In this document: positions 9,155 to 16,984 of the stretch, one piece after another
Layout: each line of letters begins with the position of its first letter
Position numbering within the stretch: position 1 is the stretch's first letter
The notes under the pieces: model-generated
What the model was told of the DNA's origin: nothing
The model's database searches: none
Seen by the model: the letters and a program-made list of their open reading frames with translations, nothing else
IMG/VR virus record: IMGVR_UViG_3300038701_002031
Coordinates: 1-42,340 of that record
Strand: one strand, 5' to 3'
DNA length: 42,340 nucleotides
Source of the DNA: a virus
Position numbers and translations under genes: made by a program

Positions 9155-9496
9155 TTATCCAATCCAAGAAACGCTGAAGGTTCGCGTACTGGTGTTCGAG
9201 GGATGAGTAACATCAAACTCGCCATTGCGAACATCGGAAATGTAAATCGAGGCGATTTCAGAGGCGGCATTGGCGTTGGTGGCCTGAATGTGGACCGAGC
9301 TGTTTTCGGCAATCCGATTGGGCCGCACAACGGTCGTTACAACGGTGCTGGCCGTTAGCTCGAACTCGCACGTATTGCTGGTGCGTCCATCAATGATTTG
9401 ATTGACCGCCTGAGCAATATCTCTGAGCGCCTTGACGATATTCGGTTTTGCGCCGAACGGCGGAAGCTTTTGGGAGCCACCCCGGCAAGCAGGCAT
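9155..9496 (-). CDS. small beta-rich phage structural protein
   Basis: 113 residues, starting at an ATG that overlaps the upstream stop as TGATG. The C-terminal two-thirds is strand-rich (FELTASTVVTTVVRPNRIAE, VHIQATNANAASEIASIYIS). The sequence ends TRTFSVSWIG. The family is not recognised. Its place directly after the nozzle-like gene suggests a small tail or head-to-tail component. It is a good size for a decoration or tail-tip protein, but that is a guess. Confidence 0.6.
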   Translation of the reverse strand: MPACRGGSQKLPPFGAKPNIVKALRDIAQAVNQIIDGRTSNTCEFELTASTVVTTVVRPNRIAENSSVHIQATNANAASEIASIYISDVRNGEFDVTHPSNTSTRTFSVSWIG

Positions 9497-10986
9497 CAGC
9501 GCCTCCCCTGCGGCGAAAAGTGGACCTCAACGCCTTGGGCGCGCGTAAACGCGGTTGTCTCGTCGCCCGACGGCGCTGGGATGGTAAGGCGAACCCTGAA
9601 GAAGCGGCCATTGGCTCGCGTTGGAATTACGCCAGAGGCGGCTTGAGACGACGCATCGGTCCAGACAACACTATCGCCAACTCGCTCGCGCGTCCCAATC
9701 TGCACTGTCGCCAAAGTGCTGTCGGCAATGGGGATGACCTCTTTGAGATTGCTGCGCACGCCGCCCGCCGGAGATGAGAACTCCTTGGTCTCAATGGTTG
9801 CCTCAAGCGAGTTTCCGGTAAACAGGCCCAGACGGTTGTTTGCGTCAAAGGCTGCCAGCGCCAAGCCGGTTGACTGAAGGGCCGGGTCATCGAGCGAGAC
9901 GCCTAGCGCATCAAGGCTCGCGCTGAGAGCATCAAGGCCCTCAAGGGTGTATCCGAGGTTTTGAAAGGTAAAGGCTCCGGTAATGGTGTAGTCGACCAAA
10001 GACCAGCGGTCAGAAGCCCAATTGTAAACAATAATCTTGTCGGGATTGCCGGTACTGGCCTTTGAGGGGTAGGCCCAAATGACGATCTTTTTTACCGGAT
10101 CGGCTGCCGCCGTGATGCGCTCGCGGTAAGCGTTTTCAAAATCCTCAAAAAAGGTGTCATCGACTTTTTCGTGACCAATCGGGACAAGCTGGTCATTTTC
10201 CAGCATGAAAAACCCATCTTCAGCCAAGAAGAAAATCTTGCTGCCGACCTGAACCAAGCTCTGCCCGGCCACGCACCCACGGTTTCTGGAAATCTCGTCG
10301 AACTCAAAGATGAGGGGAGCGCCAACATATGACATCCTGCGAATGGCGCGCTCTTGGAAAACGTAAAGAACCTCGCCACCGGCAAGCCCCTGCACCCAGC
10401 CGCCGTCAGGAAAGACTTGCGTATCTGCTTGGTTCGTTCCGATAGTCCAGCTTTCGGCATCATTGATCTGGGACCAGCGAATAGCTTTTGGGTCAGTCGA
10501 GAGGTGGCCCATAACCACAAAATCACGCACGGTCGAAACATATTTCGCGCGAGGCGGGGAGCCGCCCAGATTGGCCGCCGTTACGCTTGCTGTGGCAATG
10601 TTGATCTTCTGAGGCTCGTCCGAGAAGTTGGTTGCAATGACCAGTGAGCCAAATTGCGCAAACGACCAAATGTCTCGCGTCGCCGTCGAGTACCCGGCTG
10701 TACGGGAGATGTCGTCCAGAGTGCCGTCAGCCTCTAGCTCGTACAGCTTGCCGGTGTCGCCCACATAAATCGCAACGGGGCCGTCGTCCTTGTGGGCAGA
10801 AATAGCCCCCACGGGCGTGGTGTCGGTGCCGTTGGCGCTGATGGGCGTTAATTCCCGAAACGGCTCATAGGCCAGAATTCCCGGCGTGACGTTGGTCGCA
10901 ACCTCGACCGCCTGCACGTCAGTAAACGGCAGGTCAGGACGCCATGCGTCAAAGGGAAGTCGAACGGACTGCGAAACGCGCTGCAT
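9496..10986 (-). CDS. tail nozzle / stabilisation protein (T7 gp12 and P22 gp10 type)
   Basis: 496 residues, strand-rich throughout, with the blade-like repeats of a beta-propeller: GDTGKLYELEADGTLDDISR, FGSLVIATNFSDEPQKI, VSTVRDFVVMGHLSTDPKAI, LYVFQERAIRRMSYVGAP, KIFFLAEDGFFMLENDQL, KIIVYNWASDRWSLVDY. The N-terminal RLPFDAWRPDLPF is typical of this group. Proteins of this type form the hexameric nozzle below the adaptor ring and keep DNA in the capsid until infection. The gene lies immediately downstream of the adaptor gene, coupled by TAATG, as expected for the two components that meet in the virion. The family assignment rests on pattern and context; the propeller fold itself is inferred. 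Confidence 0.8.
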   Translation of the reverse strand: MQRVSQSVRLPFDAWRPDLPFTDVQAVEVATNVTPGILAYEPFRELTPISANGTDTTPVGAISAHKDDGPVAIYVGDTGKLYELEADGTLDDISRTAGYSTATRDIWSFAQFGSLVIATNFSDEPQKINIATASVTAANLGGSPPRAKYVSTVRDFVVMGHLSTDPKAIRWSQINDAESWTIGTNQADTQVFPDGGWVQGLAGGEVLYVFQERAIRRMSYVGAPLIFEFDEISRNRGCVAGQSLVQVGSKIFFLAEDGFFMLENDQLVPIGHEKVDDTFFEDFENAYRERITAAADPVKKIVIWAYPSKASTGNPDKIIVYNWASDRWSLVDYTITGAFTFQNLGYTLEGLDALSASLDALGVSLDDPALQSTGLALAAFDANNRLGLFTGNSLEATIETKEFSSPAGGVRSNLKEVIPIADSTLATVQIGTRERVGDSVVWTDASSQAASGVIPTRANGRFFRVRLTIPAPSGDETTAFTRAQGVEVHFSPQGRR

Positions 10987-11630
10987 TAGAATACCACCTT
11001 GGGCCTCATCCTAAGAACAGAGCCGCTACGGCTTTCGCGGTCTGAAGACGCCTGAAGGCCAAGCATGCCCTGCACAAATTGGCCCTCCCAATGCTGAGAC
11101 ATCATTGGCTCCTCGATGTACGCATAGGCCTCAGCCAGCGCGCCAGACAGGTAGATGTGGCTGTAATTGGTAAGCAGCCAATTAGTGTCATCGTCAGCAG
11201 AAAGGGCGTCAAAGTCCTTATAATACAAGAGTTTAAGGGTGTACCCATTGCCGCTTGGGCCAAAGACAAAGTTGCTGCCCTCAATAGTGAAGAAATCTGG
11301 ATATCCGCTGTCGTTAACAATATCCCGGCCCCAAAAGTCTTCGGGGGGCAGATACTCGACAATATCCTTTGGCGTTGAATTCACATAAATGCGCCGCGCT
11401 TCAAGGAAGCCGGTTGGCTTGGCTGCGGTGCCGTCGGAGGGCGTCAGGTCTGCGCTCTGGATCATGGCGTCAATGCGCAGCGGCTCGACCTGAAACTTGT
11501 CAGTGCCAAACCCACGCACAATCTTTTGCTGGGCAAGCGCAATAAAGTCGGGAATGGCGCCAGTCAGGTCTGACCGATCAATCCAGTCGGCAATTGCCGT
11601 CTTGAGCGTGCCGTTTGTATTGATGGCCAT
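10986..11630 (-). CDS. head-to-tail adaptor protein (SU10 / T7 gp11-like)
   Basis: 214 residues. It begins MAINTNGTLKTAIADWIDRS and contains helices with LAQQKIVRGF, then LEARRIYVN, a central strand FTIEGSNFVFGPS, YTLKLLYYKD, and a conserved end NWLLTNYSHIYLSGALAEAY. This order (helical ring-forming start, beta middle, NYPDLYLYGALAEA-like helix) is the signature of podovirus adaptor proteins that ring the portal base. It sits between a structural gene of unknown role and the nozzle gene, and the three are contiguous. High confidence in the class, no claim about stoichiometry. Confidence 0.85.
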   Translation of the reverse strand: MAINTNGTLKTAIADWIDRSDLTGAIPDFIALAQQKIVRGFGTDKFQVEPLRIDAMIQSADLTPSDGTAAKPTGFLEARRIYVNSTPKDIVEYLPPEDFWGRDIVNDSGYPDFFTIEGSNFVFGPSGNGYTLKLLYYKDFDALSADDDTNWLLTNYSHIYLSGALAEAYAYIEEPMMSQHWEGQFVQGMLGLQASSDRESRSGSVLRMRPKVVF

Positions 11631-12674
11631 TTAGCCCACCCCGGCCACTTGAGCGGCAGCTTGAGTTAACGGGACGCCTTGAGCCACGAGCTGGCGAACA
11701 AGAGCAATGTCTTGCATTGTAAGCCTTGAGCTGCCGCCTACATTGATTAGAGCTTGAGCGGCGTCTTGCTCCGAAACGTCGCGGCGCTGGATATTGCTTG
11801 GCTGCAACTGTTGTGCGGCTTGGCGGTCTGCGGGACCGGCCACAAATGGCACTTGATTTGCGGTAGGCGGCCCCATGGGCAGCTGGAAATCGCTGCCAAG
11901 CGGAGGCTGGTTAGCCACCGTGTTCAGGTCGATAGGGTTTTGCATTGGCGCATTCTGCGCTTCCGGCGGGTAGGGCGGCGCTGGACGCATGCCGATTTGC
12001 TGTACTGCCGAGCGCGCAGCATTCATCATCGGGTTGTTGAACGGGTCACGCTGCGCCCCGCCGCCAGTGGCCCGGTTGACAGCAGACGCCGCTCGCTGGG
12101 CCATGTTGCCCTTAGCCGACTGCGTAATTGGGTTTTGGCTTTGGGCGGCATTTTCGCTGAGCATGCCCATAAGGTCGCTGTCGTTGGCCGAGGCCATGCG
12201 CTGCATTTGGCTTTGAGGTGCGCGCAAATAGTCTGGCGTGCCTTGCGATGCTGCGGGCGCTTGCGGAGGCATCGGGGCGATCTGGCTCATAGACGCTTGC
12301 GCGGCTGCCTCGCTGCCCCATTGGGCTTGCGGAGGCCGAACTCGCGGCATCGGGGAGCTTGCTTCTGCCGCCTCCACCTCTTCGGGATCAAGGCCTGTGC
12401 GTGCCGCTGGAGCTGCTGGGCCCTCTACCTCTTCATCCAAAGGCGTTTTGACAGAAACATCGTCTCGTTCTGTGGACGGCTTGTCCATCAGCCCGCGAGG
12501 CTTTTTGGCGGCGATGTTCTTCTTGCTGGCGATGCGCTGGTCTGGGTTTTGCGCCCCACCCGGAAGGTAGCCGTCCATGGCCCAATCATCGAAACGACCG
12601 TAAAGGCCGCCGAGGCCGCCGAGGAGGTTTTGCAAAAACCCGCGCTGAGGCGCAGACTTCGGAGGAAGATACAT
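11631..12674 (-). CDS. Gln/Pro/Ala-rich virion-operon protein, unknown
   Basis: 347 residues from the ATG at 12674, chosen because it has a GGAG ribosome site 8 bases upstream, whereas the ATG nine codons earlier has none. The protein begins MYLPPKSAPQRGFLQNLLGG, has a charged segment around residues 60-110 and is disordered-looking beyond that, with many Gln, Pro, Ala and Asn (PMNAARSAVQQIG-like). The last 45 residues are more ordered (DAAQALINVGGSSRLTMQDI, then LVRQLVAQGVPLTQAAAQV). No enzyme motif is visible. It lies directly upstream of the adaptor gene. I infer a head-associated or assembly protein. Confidence 0.6.
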   Translation of the reverse strand: MYLPPKSAPQRGFLQNLLGGLGGLYGRFDDWAMDGYLPGGAQNPDQRIASKKNIAAKKPRGLMDKPSTERDDVSVKTPLDEEVEGPAAPAARTGLDPEEVEAAEASSPMPRVRPPQAQWGSEAAAQASMSQIAPMPPQAPAASQGTPDYLRAPQSQMQRMASANDSDLMGMLSENAAQSQNPITQSAKGNMAQRAASAVNRATGGGAQRDPFNNPMMNAARSAVQQIGMRPAPPYPPEAQNAPMQNPIDLNTVANQPPLGSDFQLPMGPPTANQVPFVAGPADRQAAQQLQPSNIQRRDVSEQDAAQALINVGGSSRLTMQDIALVRQLVAQGVPLTQAAAQVAGVG

Positions 12675-12741
12675 TTTAGGCTCCAAGTTTCCGGCTTGCA
12701 TCGTCGGCGGAACCCAACGCTCTCATGCGAAGCACACCATA

Positions 12742-13296
12742 TCACACAGGTTGGCAAACGACCATATAGGCTTTGTCGCCCTTTGGAATGAACTCGTCGG
12801 TCGGTTTAAGGCCGTGCTTGATAAGCTGGTCGCGCCACCACTTCGGCTCCTGAATGGTGATGTGAGCGTTGCGACCGTCGGCCAGCTTCTTCACCGCTGG
12901 CTGGCAGCTGATTACGAAAAACGCTGCGCACTTGGTCAGGCTTGCAATGTGAGACAGGACCGCGCTGACGCTGCCCTCCTCAACATGCTCCATCACGTCA
13001 ATGCAGAGAACCAAGTCGTGCGGGTTGGGCAGCTCTGGGTACGTGGCCGGGTCGTAGTTGGTCACGTCGATAACCTGAGACAGCACACCCTTTCCGCACC
13101 CATAATCAAGAACGGTGTCGGCCCCGTATTTGGCAATGAGCGAACACACGTCTTCAATGTGGGCCTCGGCGCTGGTCCCCCAATTTGGCTCTGCGTGAGC
13201 CTCAATAAGAAGCTTGAGGTAGCTGTCGCTAATCAGGTTCTCAGGGCGCAAAGCGCCTTCAGCTTCTCTATCGCGCTCTGGATTTCCGGCTGCCAT
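12742..13296 (-). CDS. class I SAM-dependent methyltransferase
   Basis: 184 residues. The SAM-binding motif I is DTVLDYGCGKGVLSQVIDVT (about residues 60-80), and motif III/IV is HDLVLCIDVMEHVEEGS (about 93-109), the usual acidic and hydrophobic strand of small Rossmann methyltransferases. The substrate is not evident; no target-recognition domain or NPPY/DPPY DNA-methylase motif is present, so a DNA target is less likely than a glycan, small molecule or protein. The start ATG at 13296 has a strong AAGGAAG site 8 bases upstream and lies 64 bases inside the end of the glycosyltransferase-like gene, so the two are expressed together. This pairing suggests methylation of a sugar added by that neighbour (inference). 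Confidence 0.85.
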   Translation of the reverse strand: MAAGNPERDREAEGALRPENLISDSYLKLLIEAHAEPNWGTSAEAHIEDVCSLIAKYGADTVLDYGCGKGVLSQVIDVTNYDPATYPELPNPHDLVLCIDVMEHVEEGSVSAVLSHIASLTKCAAFFVISCQPAVKKLADGRNAHITIQEPKWWRDQLIKHGLKPTDEFIPKGDKAYMVVCQPV

Positions 13297-14669
13297 GTAT
13301 TTTCTTCCTTTTGACGAATGACCGTGTGGGTCTTGTAGAAGTGCATCGAGCTTTCGCCCGCGCTCTCCGAGTAGCGCCAGTCTGGGCGCTTGGGTACGAG
13401 AACCGTTGTCGGCACGCCGAGCGCGCCAGCCAAGTCCACTGCGGTGGTGGTAACTGAAAGCACGCGATCCAATGCGCCAACCACGCCAGCCACAAGCGAA
13501 AGGTCATTATTGAATTTGTCCAAACCCAGATTGTGAAGGTTCGGCAAGTCTGGCACTTTGGTCTGCCCGTACTCAAGAGAAAAGAAATCGATGTCGGGCA
13601 GCTCTCGGCAGATATGCTCAATTTCATCAGCTGTGAGTGACCGGCGATACCAGCCGGTGGCGACTGAGCCGCCATTCCAAGCAAGGCCAACCAGCATCTT
13701 TGCATTTGGTCGCGCCGCTGCGGTAACAAGCTCCTCGCCCGCGCACCGATAGGGTTTGGGACAAATCAAATATGGATTGATCTGGTGCGGGCCGGTGCCG
13801 CTGGTTTTCTGGAAATGCAGGGGAAGACTGCCAAAGGGTAGCTTGTGCGTGACGGGGCGAGAAAGCTCCTGATGCCACGTCACCATGCTTTGGAGCCGGG
13901 TGCCATAGACCGCCTCTACCGCCGGGTGCTTACCAAAGGTTTCTGCAAAAAGGCTCTGGGTTTGCGGATTGACCTCAAGAACCACCTTGGCCCCACGGTT
14001 TTCAGCGTGGTCAAGGGCCGCCTCAAGGAAACCAGCAAACATGAATTCGTCGCCGGGGCCTTGCTCGCCGTGAATGACCACCATGTCCTTGTTGGAGGCC
14101 ACGTTGGGAACCCACAGGTCGGTCGGACCCTGAGTGTAGTCACGCCGAGAGCGCCACTTGTTGCCATAGGATTTGGCGTAGTGCTTCCACGCCTTGTCCC
14201 ACTGCCCAAGGTGAAGGAGGGCAAGGCCCAGCGCATTGTGCGCGTCCTGACTGGCGGCGTTGAGCTTCAAAGCCCGCCTCGCTAAGTCAACAGCCTCGGC
14301 GTATCGACCAAGGTGGCAGGAGGCATTTGCCATATTGGCAATCGGCTCCCATGCGTCCGGCTCGATGTCGCTGGCTTTTTTGTAAAACGCCTTAGCCTGC
14401 TTGGGGTGCTGCTCTTGAAAGCAGTTTCCCAGATTGTTCCAAGCCTGCCAAAACTCTGGCTTAGCAGCGACGCATTGCTGGAAGGCTCCGGCAGCGGCGG
14501 CTGTGAGGCCAAGGTGGGTCAAGGCCACGCCAAGCATATAAAGCGCATCGGCGTCCTTGGGGTTAACCTCAAGAACCTTGTTGGCAGCCACGGCGGCGGC
14601 CTGATACTGCTCGGTTTGAAGACAATAGTCGGCGTCGATAAACGCCTTTTCGATAGACGGGTGCTGCAT
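13233..14669 (-). CDS. TPR protein with glycosyltransferase-like C-terminal domain
   Basis: 478 residues from the ATG at 14669 (GAGGG site just upstream; an ATG at 14684 is also possible). Residues 1 to about 175 hold about five tetratricopeptide repeats with the usual small/large residue spacing, for example DADALYMLGVALTHLGLTAA, FWQAWNNLGNCF, and SQDAHNALGLALLHLGQWDK. The remainder resembles the GT-B half of TPR-containing O-linked glycosyltransferases: VVIHGEQGPGDEFMFAGFLE early, MLVGLAWNGG in the middle, and TTAVDLAGALGVPTTVLVPK near the end, the last being the nucleotide-sugar side of that fold. Such proteins transfer a sugar to protein or glycan. Its place inside the head operon, next to a methyltransferase, suggests modification of virion proteins or host surface. 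Substrate unknown. Confidence 0.8.
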   Translation of the reverse strand: MQHPSIEKAFIDADYCLQTEQYQAAAVAANKVLEVNPKDADALYMLGVALTHLGLTAAAAGAFQQCVAAKPEFWQAWNNLGNCFQEQHPKQAKAFYKKASDIEPDAWEPIANMANASCHLGRYAEAVDLARRALKLNAASQDAHNALGLALLHLGQWDKAWKHYAKSYGNKWRSRRDYTQGPTDLWVPNVASNKDMVVIHGEQGPGDEFMFAGFLEAALDHAENRGAKVVLEVNPQTQSLFAETFGKHPAVEAVYGTRLQSMVTWHQELSRPVTHKLPFGSLPLHFQKTSGTGPHQINPYLICPKPYRCAGEELVTAAARPNAKMLVGLAWNGGSVATGWYRRSLTADEIEHICRELPDIDFFSLEYGQTKVPDLPNLHNLGLDKFNNDLSLVAGVVGALDRVLSVTTTAVDLAGALGVPTTVLVPKRPDWRYSESAGESSMHFYKTHTVIRQKEENTWQPEIQSAIEKLKALCALRT

Positions 14670-14695
14670 CCTACCCTCTTTCATAGGGCCTCGGC

Positions 14696-15079
14696 TCAGA
14701 CGGTGAAGTGACCTCTGCGCAGATAGGCGTATTCGTTGGAATTCAGCTTTCGACGAACGGCGGGCCAATGGTCCTCGTTGAACAAGTCAATGCCGTCTTC
14801 GACAAGCCACTTGTGGATAATGGAATTTGGGATGGTCGCAGCCACCCACATATCCGGGTCTTTCTTGTAGCCCTTCTCGTCGTGAGCGATGAAGCGCTTG
14901 TTGTCTTCCAGAATGTCAAATTGAGACGGCTGAACGGTATAGGTCCGCGTCTCGTCGGTGTCTGGGTCGTAATCAAAATACGTGAAGGTGTCGCCCACAT
15001 AGTCAGCGTCAAGCAGCGACCAGTTGCCGGGCGGCAAGAGGCTTTCGTGACCGGGTAAAACGTTGCGGGCGCTCTGCAT
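14696..15079 (-). CDS. hypothetical protein of the head operon
   Basis: 127 residues from the ATG at 15079, one base after the upstream stop, with an AGG site. The N-terminus has RNVLPGHESLLPPGNWSLLD; the middle is rich in Asp and Tyr (DTFTYFDYDPDTDETRTYTV). A region IAHDEKGYKKDPDMWVAATI and a charged end follow. No family was recognised. It lies between a basic small protein and the TPR gene, 12 bases from the latter. A structural or accessory role is plausible from position only. Confidence 0.6.
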   Translation of the reverse strand: MQSARNVLPGHESLLPPGNWSLLDADYVGDTFTYFDYDPDTDETRTYTVQPSQFDILEDNKRFIAHDEKGYKKDPDMWVAATIPNSIIHKWLVEDGIDLFNEDHWPAVRRKLNSNEYAYLRRGHFTV

Positions 15080-15080
15080 G

Positions 15081-15488
15081 TTAAGCCTGCGGTGCGTGCT
15101 GAAGCTTCCAGTCAATCTGGCGGTCTTCGTCAATTTTGGCGTTGGTTGGGCCGGGGTTGACCTTGGCCCCCATCTTCAAAAGCGTGTCGATGGTGCGCTT
15201 TTCGTAAAAGACGCCAATGTTGTGGGGAAACACCTTTGCGCCCCACGTCGAGCCGTCAGGACGGCTGTCGCAAACGTGGACGCCGCGCTTTCCGCACTTG
15301 ATGCCAGACAGGTTCAGCTTCACCCCGCCGTCACTGGTTTTGTTCGGCCCATCTGCCTTGGGAGCCGCAACATCCGCAACATCCGCAACGCCCTCAACAG
15401 GCTTTGGCTTGGGCTTTGCCGGGCGACCGCGCTTCTTGGCGTTGACCTGTGACTTGCTGGGCATGTCCCGTTTGATTTCTTCTGACAT
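15081..15488 (-). CDS. small protein with basic AT-hook-like N-terminus
   Basis: 135 residues from the ATG at 15488, which has a GGGAAG site; ATGs further upstream have none. Residues 15-40 read like a DNA-binding AT-hook tail (KKRGRPAKPKPKP). A short repeat of the trinucleotide pattern giving DVADVADVAA follows at about 45-55. The second half (KLNLSGIKCGKRGVHVCDSR, then WGAKVFPHNIGVFYEKRTID) looks ordered. No family was recognised. The basic tail could bind DNA or the acidic scaffold protein (inference). Confidence 0.6.
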   Translation of the reverse strand: MSEEIKRDMPSKSQVNAKKRGRPAKPKPKPVEGVADVADVAAPKADGPNKTSDGGVKLNLSGIKCGKRGVHVCDSRPDGSTWGAKVFPHNIGVFYEKRTIDTLLKMGAKVNPGPTNAKIDEDRQIDWKLQHAPQA

Positions 15489-15501
15489 CTTTCTTCCCGT
15501 T

Positions 15502-15954
15502 TTACTGCTTGCTGTATGGAGCGCCATATCCGCGACGCCCTTTTTTATCCATATCTCTTACGTTTTCAAACTGCGTTCCAAGTCTCAGGTGCCTTGGGTT
15601 GCAACACAGTCGATTGTCGCACTTGTGCATAACCACCCACCCGTGAGAGCCGGGGCCATTTTCGGGTATCGGCCCGTTTTCAGCCTCATAGACGGCCCTG
15701 TGTGCTAAAATCCGCCCCTCGGAGCGCCCTCCCTTTTGAATTGAGCCATAGCCGGAGGTTCTGCTTTTTGCTGTCCATGGCCAGCACTCATCAGGCTTGC
15801 CCGTTTTTATCTTCGACCAAAGCCTTTCCAAAAATGGTCGCCTTGCCCTTGGGCCGTCGTCAGTGGTTCCGGTTGTTCGGAGGCGGTTATAATGCTTTGA
15901 GCAAAGCCCCGTAGCAAAAACCGCCCCCTCACAATTTTCGAGCTTACAACTCAT
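15502..15954 (-). CDS. HNH endonuclease, free-standing homing type
   Basis: 150 residues. An N-terminal zinc-finger-like part (CKLENCEGAVFATGLCSKHY, four Cys and a His) is followed by a central region KPDECWPWTAKSRTSGYGSI and the HNH core at about residues 100-130: VVMHKCDNRLCCNPRHLRLG, then QFENVRDMDKKGR. This combination is typical of HNH_3-type phage nucleases that cut intronless alleles of neighbouring genes and spread by homing. It lies directly downstream of the major capsid gene in the late operon, breaking the capsid-to-accessory order, and its ribosome site is inside a hairpin (15960-15976). Catalytic residues are present as far as can be seen, so it should be active. Confidence 0.92.
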   Translation of the reverse strand: MSCKLENCEGAVFATGLCSKHYNRLRTTGTTDDGPRARRPFLERLWSKIKTGKPDECWPWTAKSRTSGYGSIQKGGRSEGRILAHRAVYEAENGPIPENGPGSHGWVVMHKCDNRLCCNPRHLRLGTQFENVRDMDKKGRRGYGAPYSKQ

Positions 15955-15959
15955 GCAAC

Positions 15960-15976
15960 ACCTCCAAAAAGGAGGT
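15960..15976 (-). promoter_or_regulatory. hairpin that buries the HNH ribosome-binding site
   Basis: On the minus strand, ACCTCC, a five-T loop and GGAGGT form a perfect 6-bp stem between the capsid stop (15987) and the HNH start (15954). The right arm GGAGGT is the Shine-Dalgarno sequence of the HNH gene, 5 to 6 bases before its ATG. Translation of the nuclease would be lowered when the stem is closed. Confidence 0.7.
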
Positions 15977-15986
15977 TAGCACGTCA

Positions 15987-16967
15987 TCAACTCGTGAGCA
16001 AATCCGCGACCGCGCCGGAGGCGGCCTCGTTCTTGCTGCACAGGGCAAAGTCCACGCGCAACAGGCGGCGTTCGGAGTGGCCGGTCTTGGACAGAGGGGT
16101 CACGTTGAACGGCATGAGGTAATGGATAGACCAGTAGTTCATATCCAGCACCAGAGCCGTGCGGTCCCGCTGGAAGCGGTTCGGCACGATCTTGTGTTCA
16201 CCGAAGTCCGACACATAGACATCAGCGGCACCCATGATGGTGGCCGGAGACATCTTGCCTGCGGTGTCACGATACAGCGTTGCGATACCGGAGAACCCAG
16301 ACGCGACCTGCTTGTTATAGCCGCCGGTCAGGATGATTTTCGGATTACCGCCCTCGTTCCAGCACTGGCGGATAACCGTCTTGAGACGGGCCTCAGTGAA
16401 GGTGATGAGGTTGGACGCAGACGCATCCGTAGCTGCTGCGGTGATCTGGTTGGTCGAAGACCAGCCGCCATCAGCGCCGCCCGTGCCACGGGTCACGTTG
16501 GTTTCCAGCCATGCTTCCACGCCAGCGGTCTGAGAGGCGGTGGATGCAGAGCCGACAACCGAGGCATAGTTGCCCGTCAGGCGGGTTTCCATGTCACGCT
16601 TGATTTCCTTGCCGCGCTTGGCGACCTGATAGGCCAGCTCGCGCTTGCGGCCAGCGGTCGTCATCAGGTTTGCACGGTCGGAAACGCGCACCACCTTGTC
16701 CATCAGCTGGGTGTAGTTCGCCAGACGGACGGTCGGGGATGCGGTGTTGGTTGCCGGATCGTCACCGTCGATGGTCGCGTTGGTGCCGTCGGCAGCGGCG
16801 AGGCTGTCGGTCTGCCATTCGACCTTGTACGACTTGGGCTTGGAGCCCTTGCGCAGCGAGGTCATAAACGGCGTTTCAACCGGGTCGATGTTGTAGATGA
16901 AGTCCGAAAGGTCTTCACGAATACCTACCTGCTGGTAGGTTTGCTGAGTGCCACTAGGTACGGCCAT
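15987..16967 (-). CDS. major capsid protein (DUF5309 / SU10 type)
   Basis: 326 residues, the usual length for this HK97-fold family. The N-terminus (TYQQVGIREDLSDFIYNIDP, then VETPFMTSLRKGSKPKSYKV EWQ) and the end (HYLMPFNVTPLSKTGHSERR, LLRVDFALCSKNEAAS) are the conserved ends of SU10-type capsid proteins. The central block has IILTGGYNKQVASGF and VYVSDFGEHKIVPNRFQRDR, which form the peripheral domain and hairpin of the fold. It follows the scaffold gene with a 17-base gap, the standard order for head genes. Expected to be the most abundant virion protein; high expression is consistent with its strong start context. Confidence 0.92.
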   Translation of the reverse strand: MAVPSGTQQTYQQVGIREDLSDFIYNIDPVETPFMTSLRKGSKPKSYKVEWQTDSLAAADGTNATIDGDDPATNTASPTVRLANYTQLMDKVVRVSDRANLMTTAGRKRELAYQVAKRGKEIKRDMETRLTGNYASVVGSASTASQTAGVEAWLETNVTRGTGGADGGWSSTNQITAAATDASASNLITFTEARLKTVIRQCWNEGGNPKIILTGGYNKQVASGFSGIATLYRDTAGKMSPATIMGAADVYVSDFGEHKIVPNRFQRDRTALVLDMNYWSIHYLMPFNVTPLSKTGHSERRLLRVDFALCSKNEAASGAVADLLTS

Positions 16968-16984
16968 TTTTCAGCGTCCTTCTA

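Noticed and set aside
8297-9358. 353-codon plus-strand frame
   Set aside because: Lies over the minus-strand repeat protein, with skewed composition from GC-rich third positions; no ribosome site in phase with operon structure.
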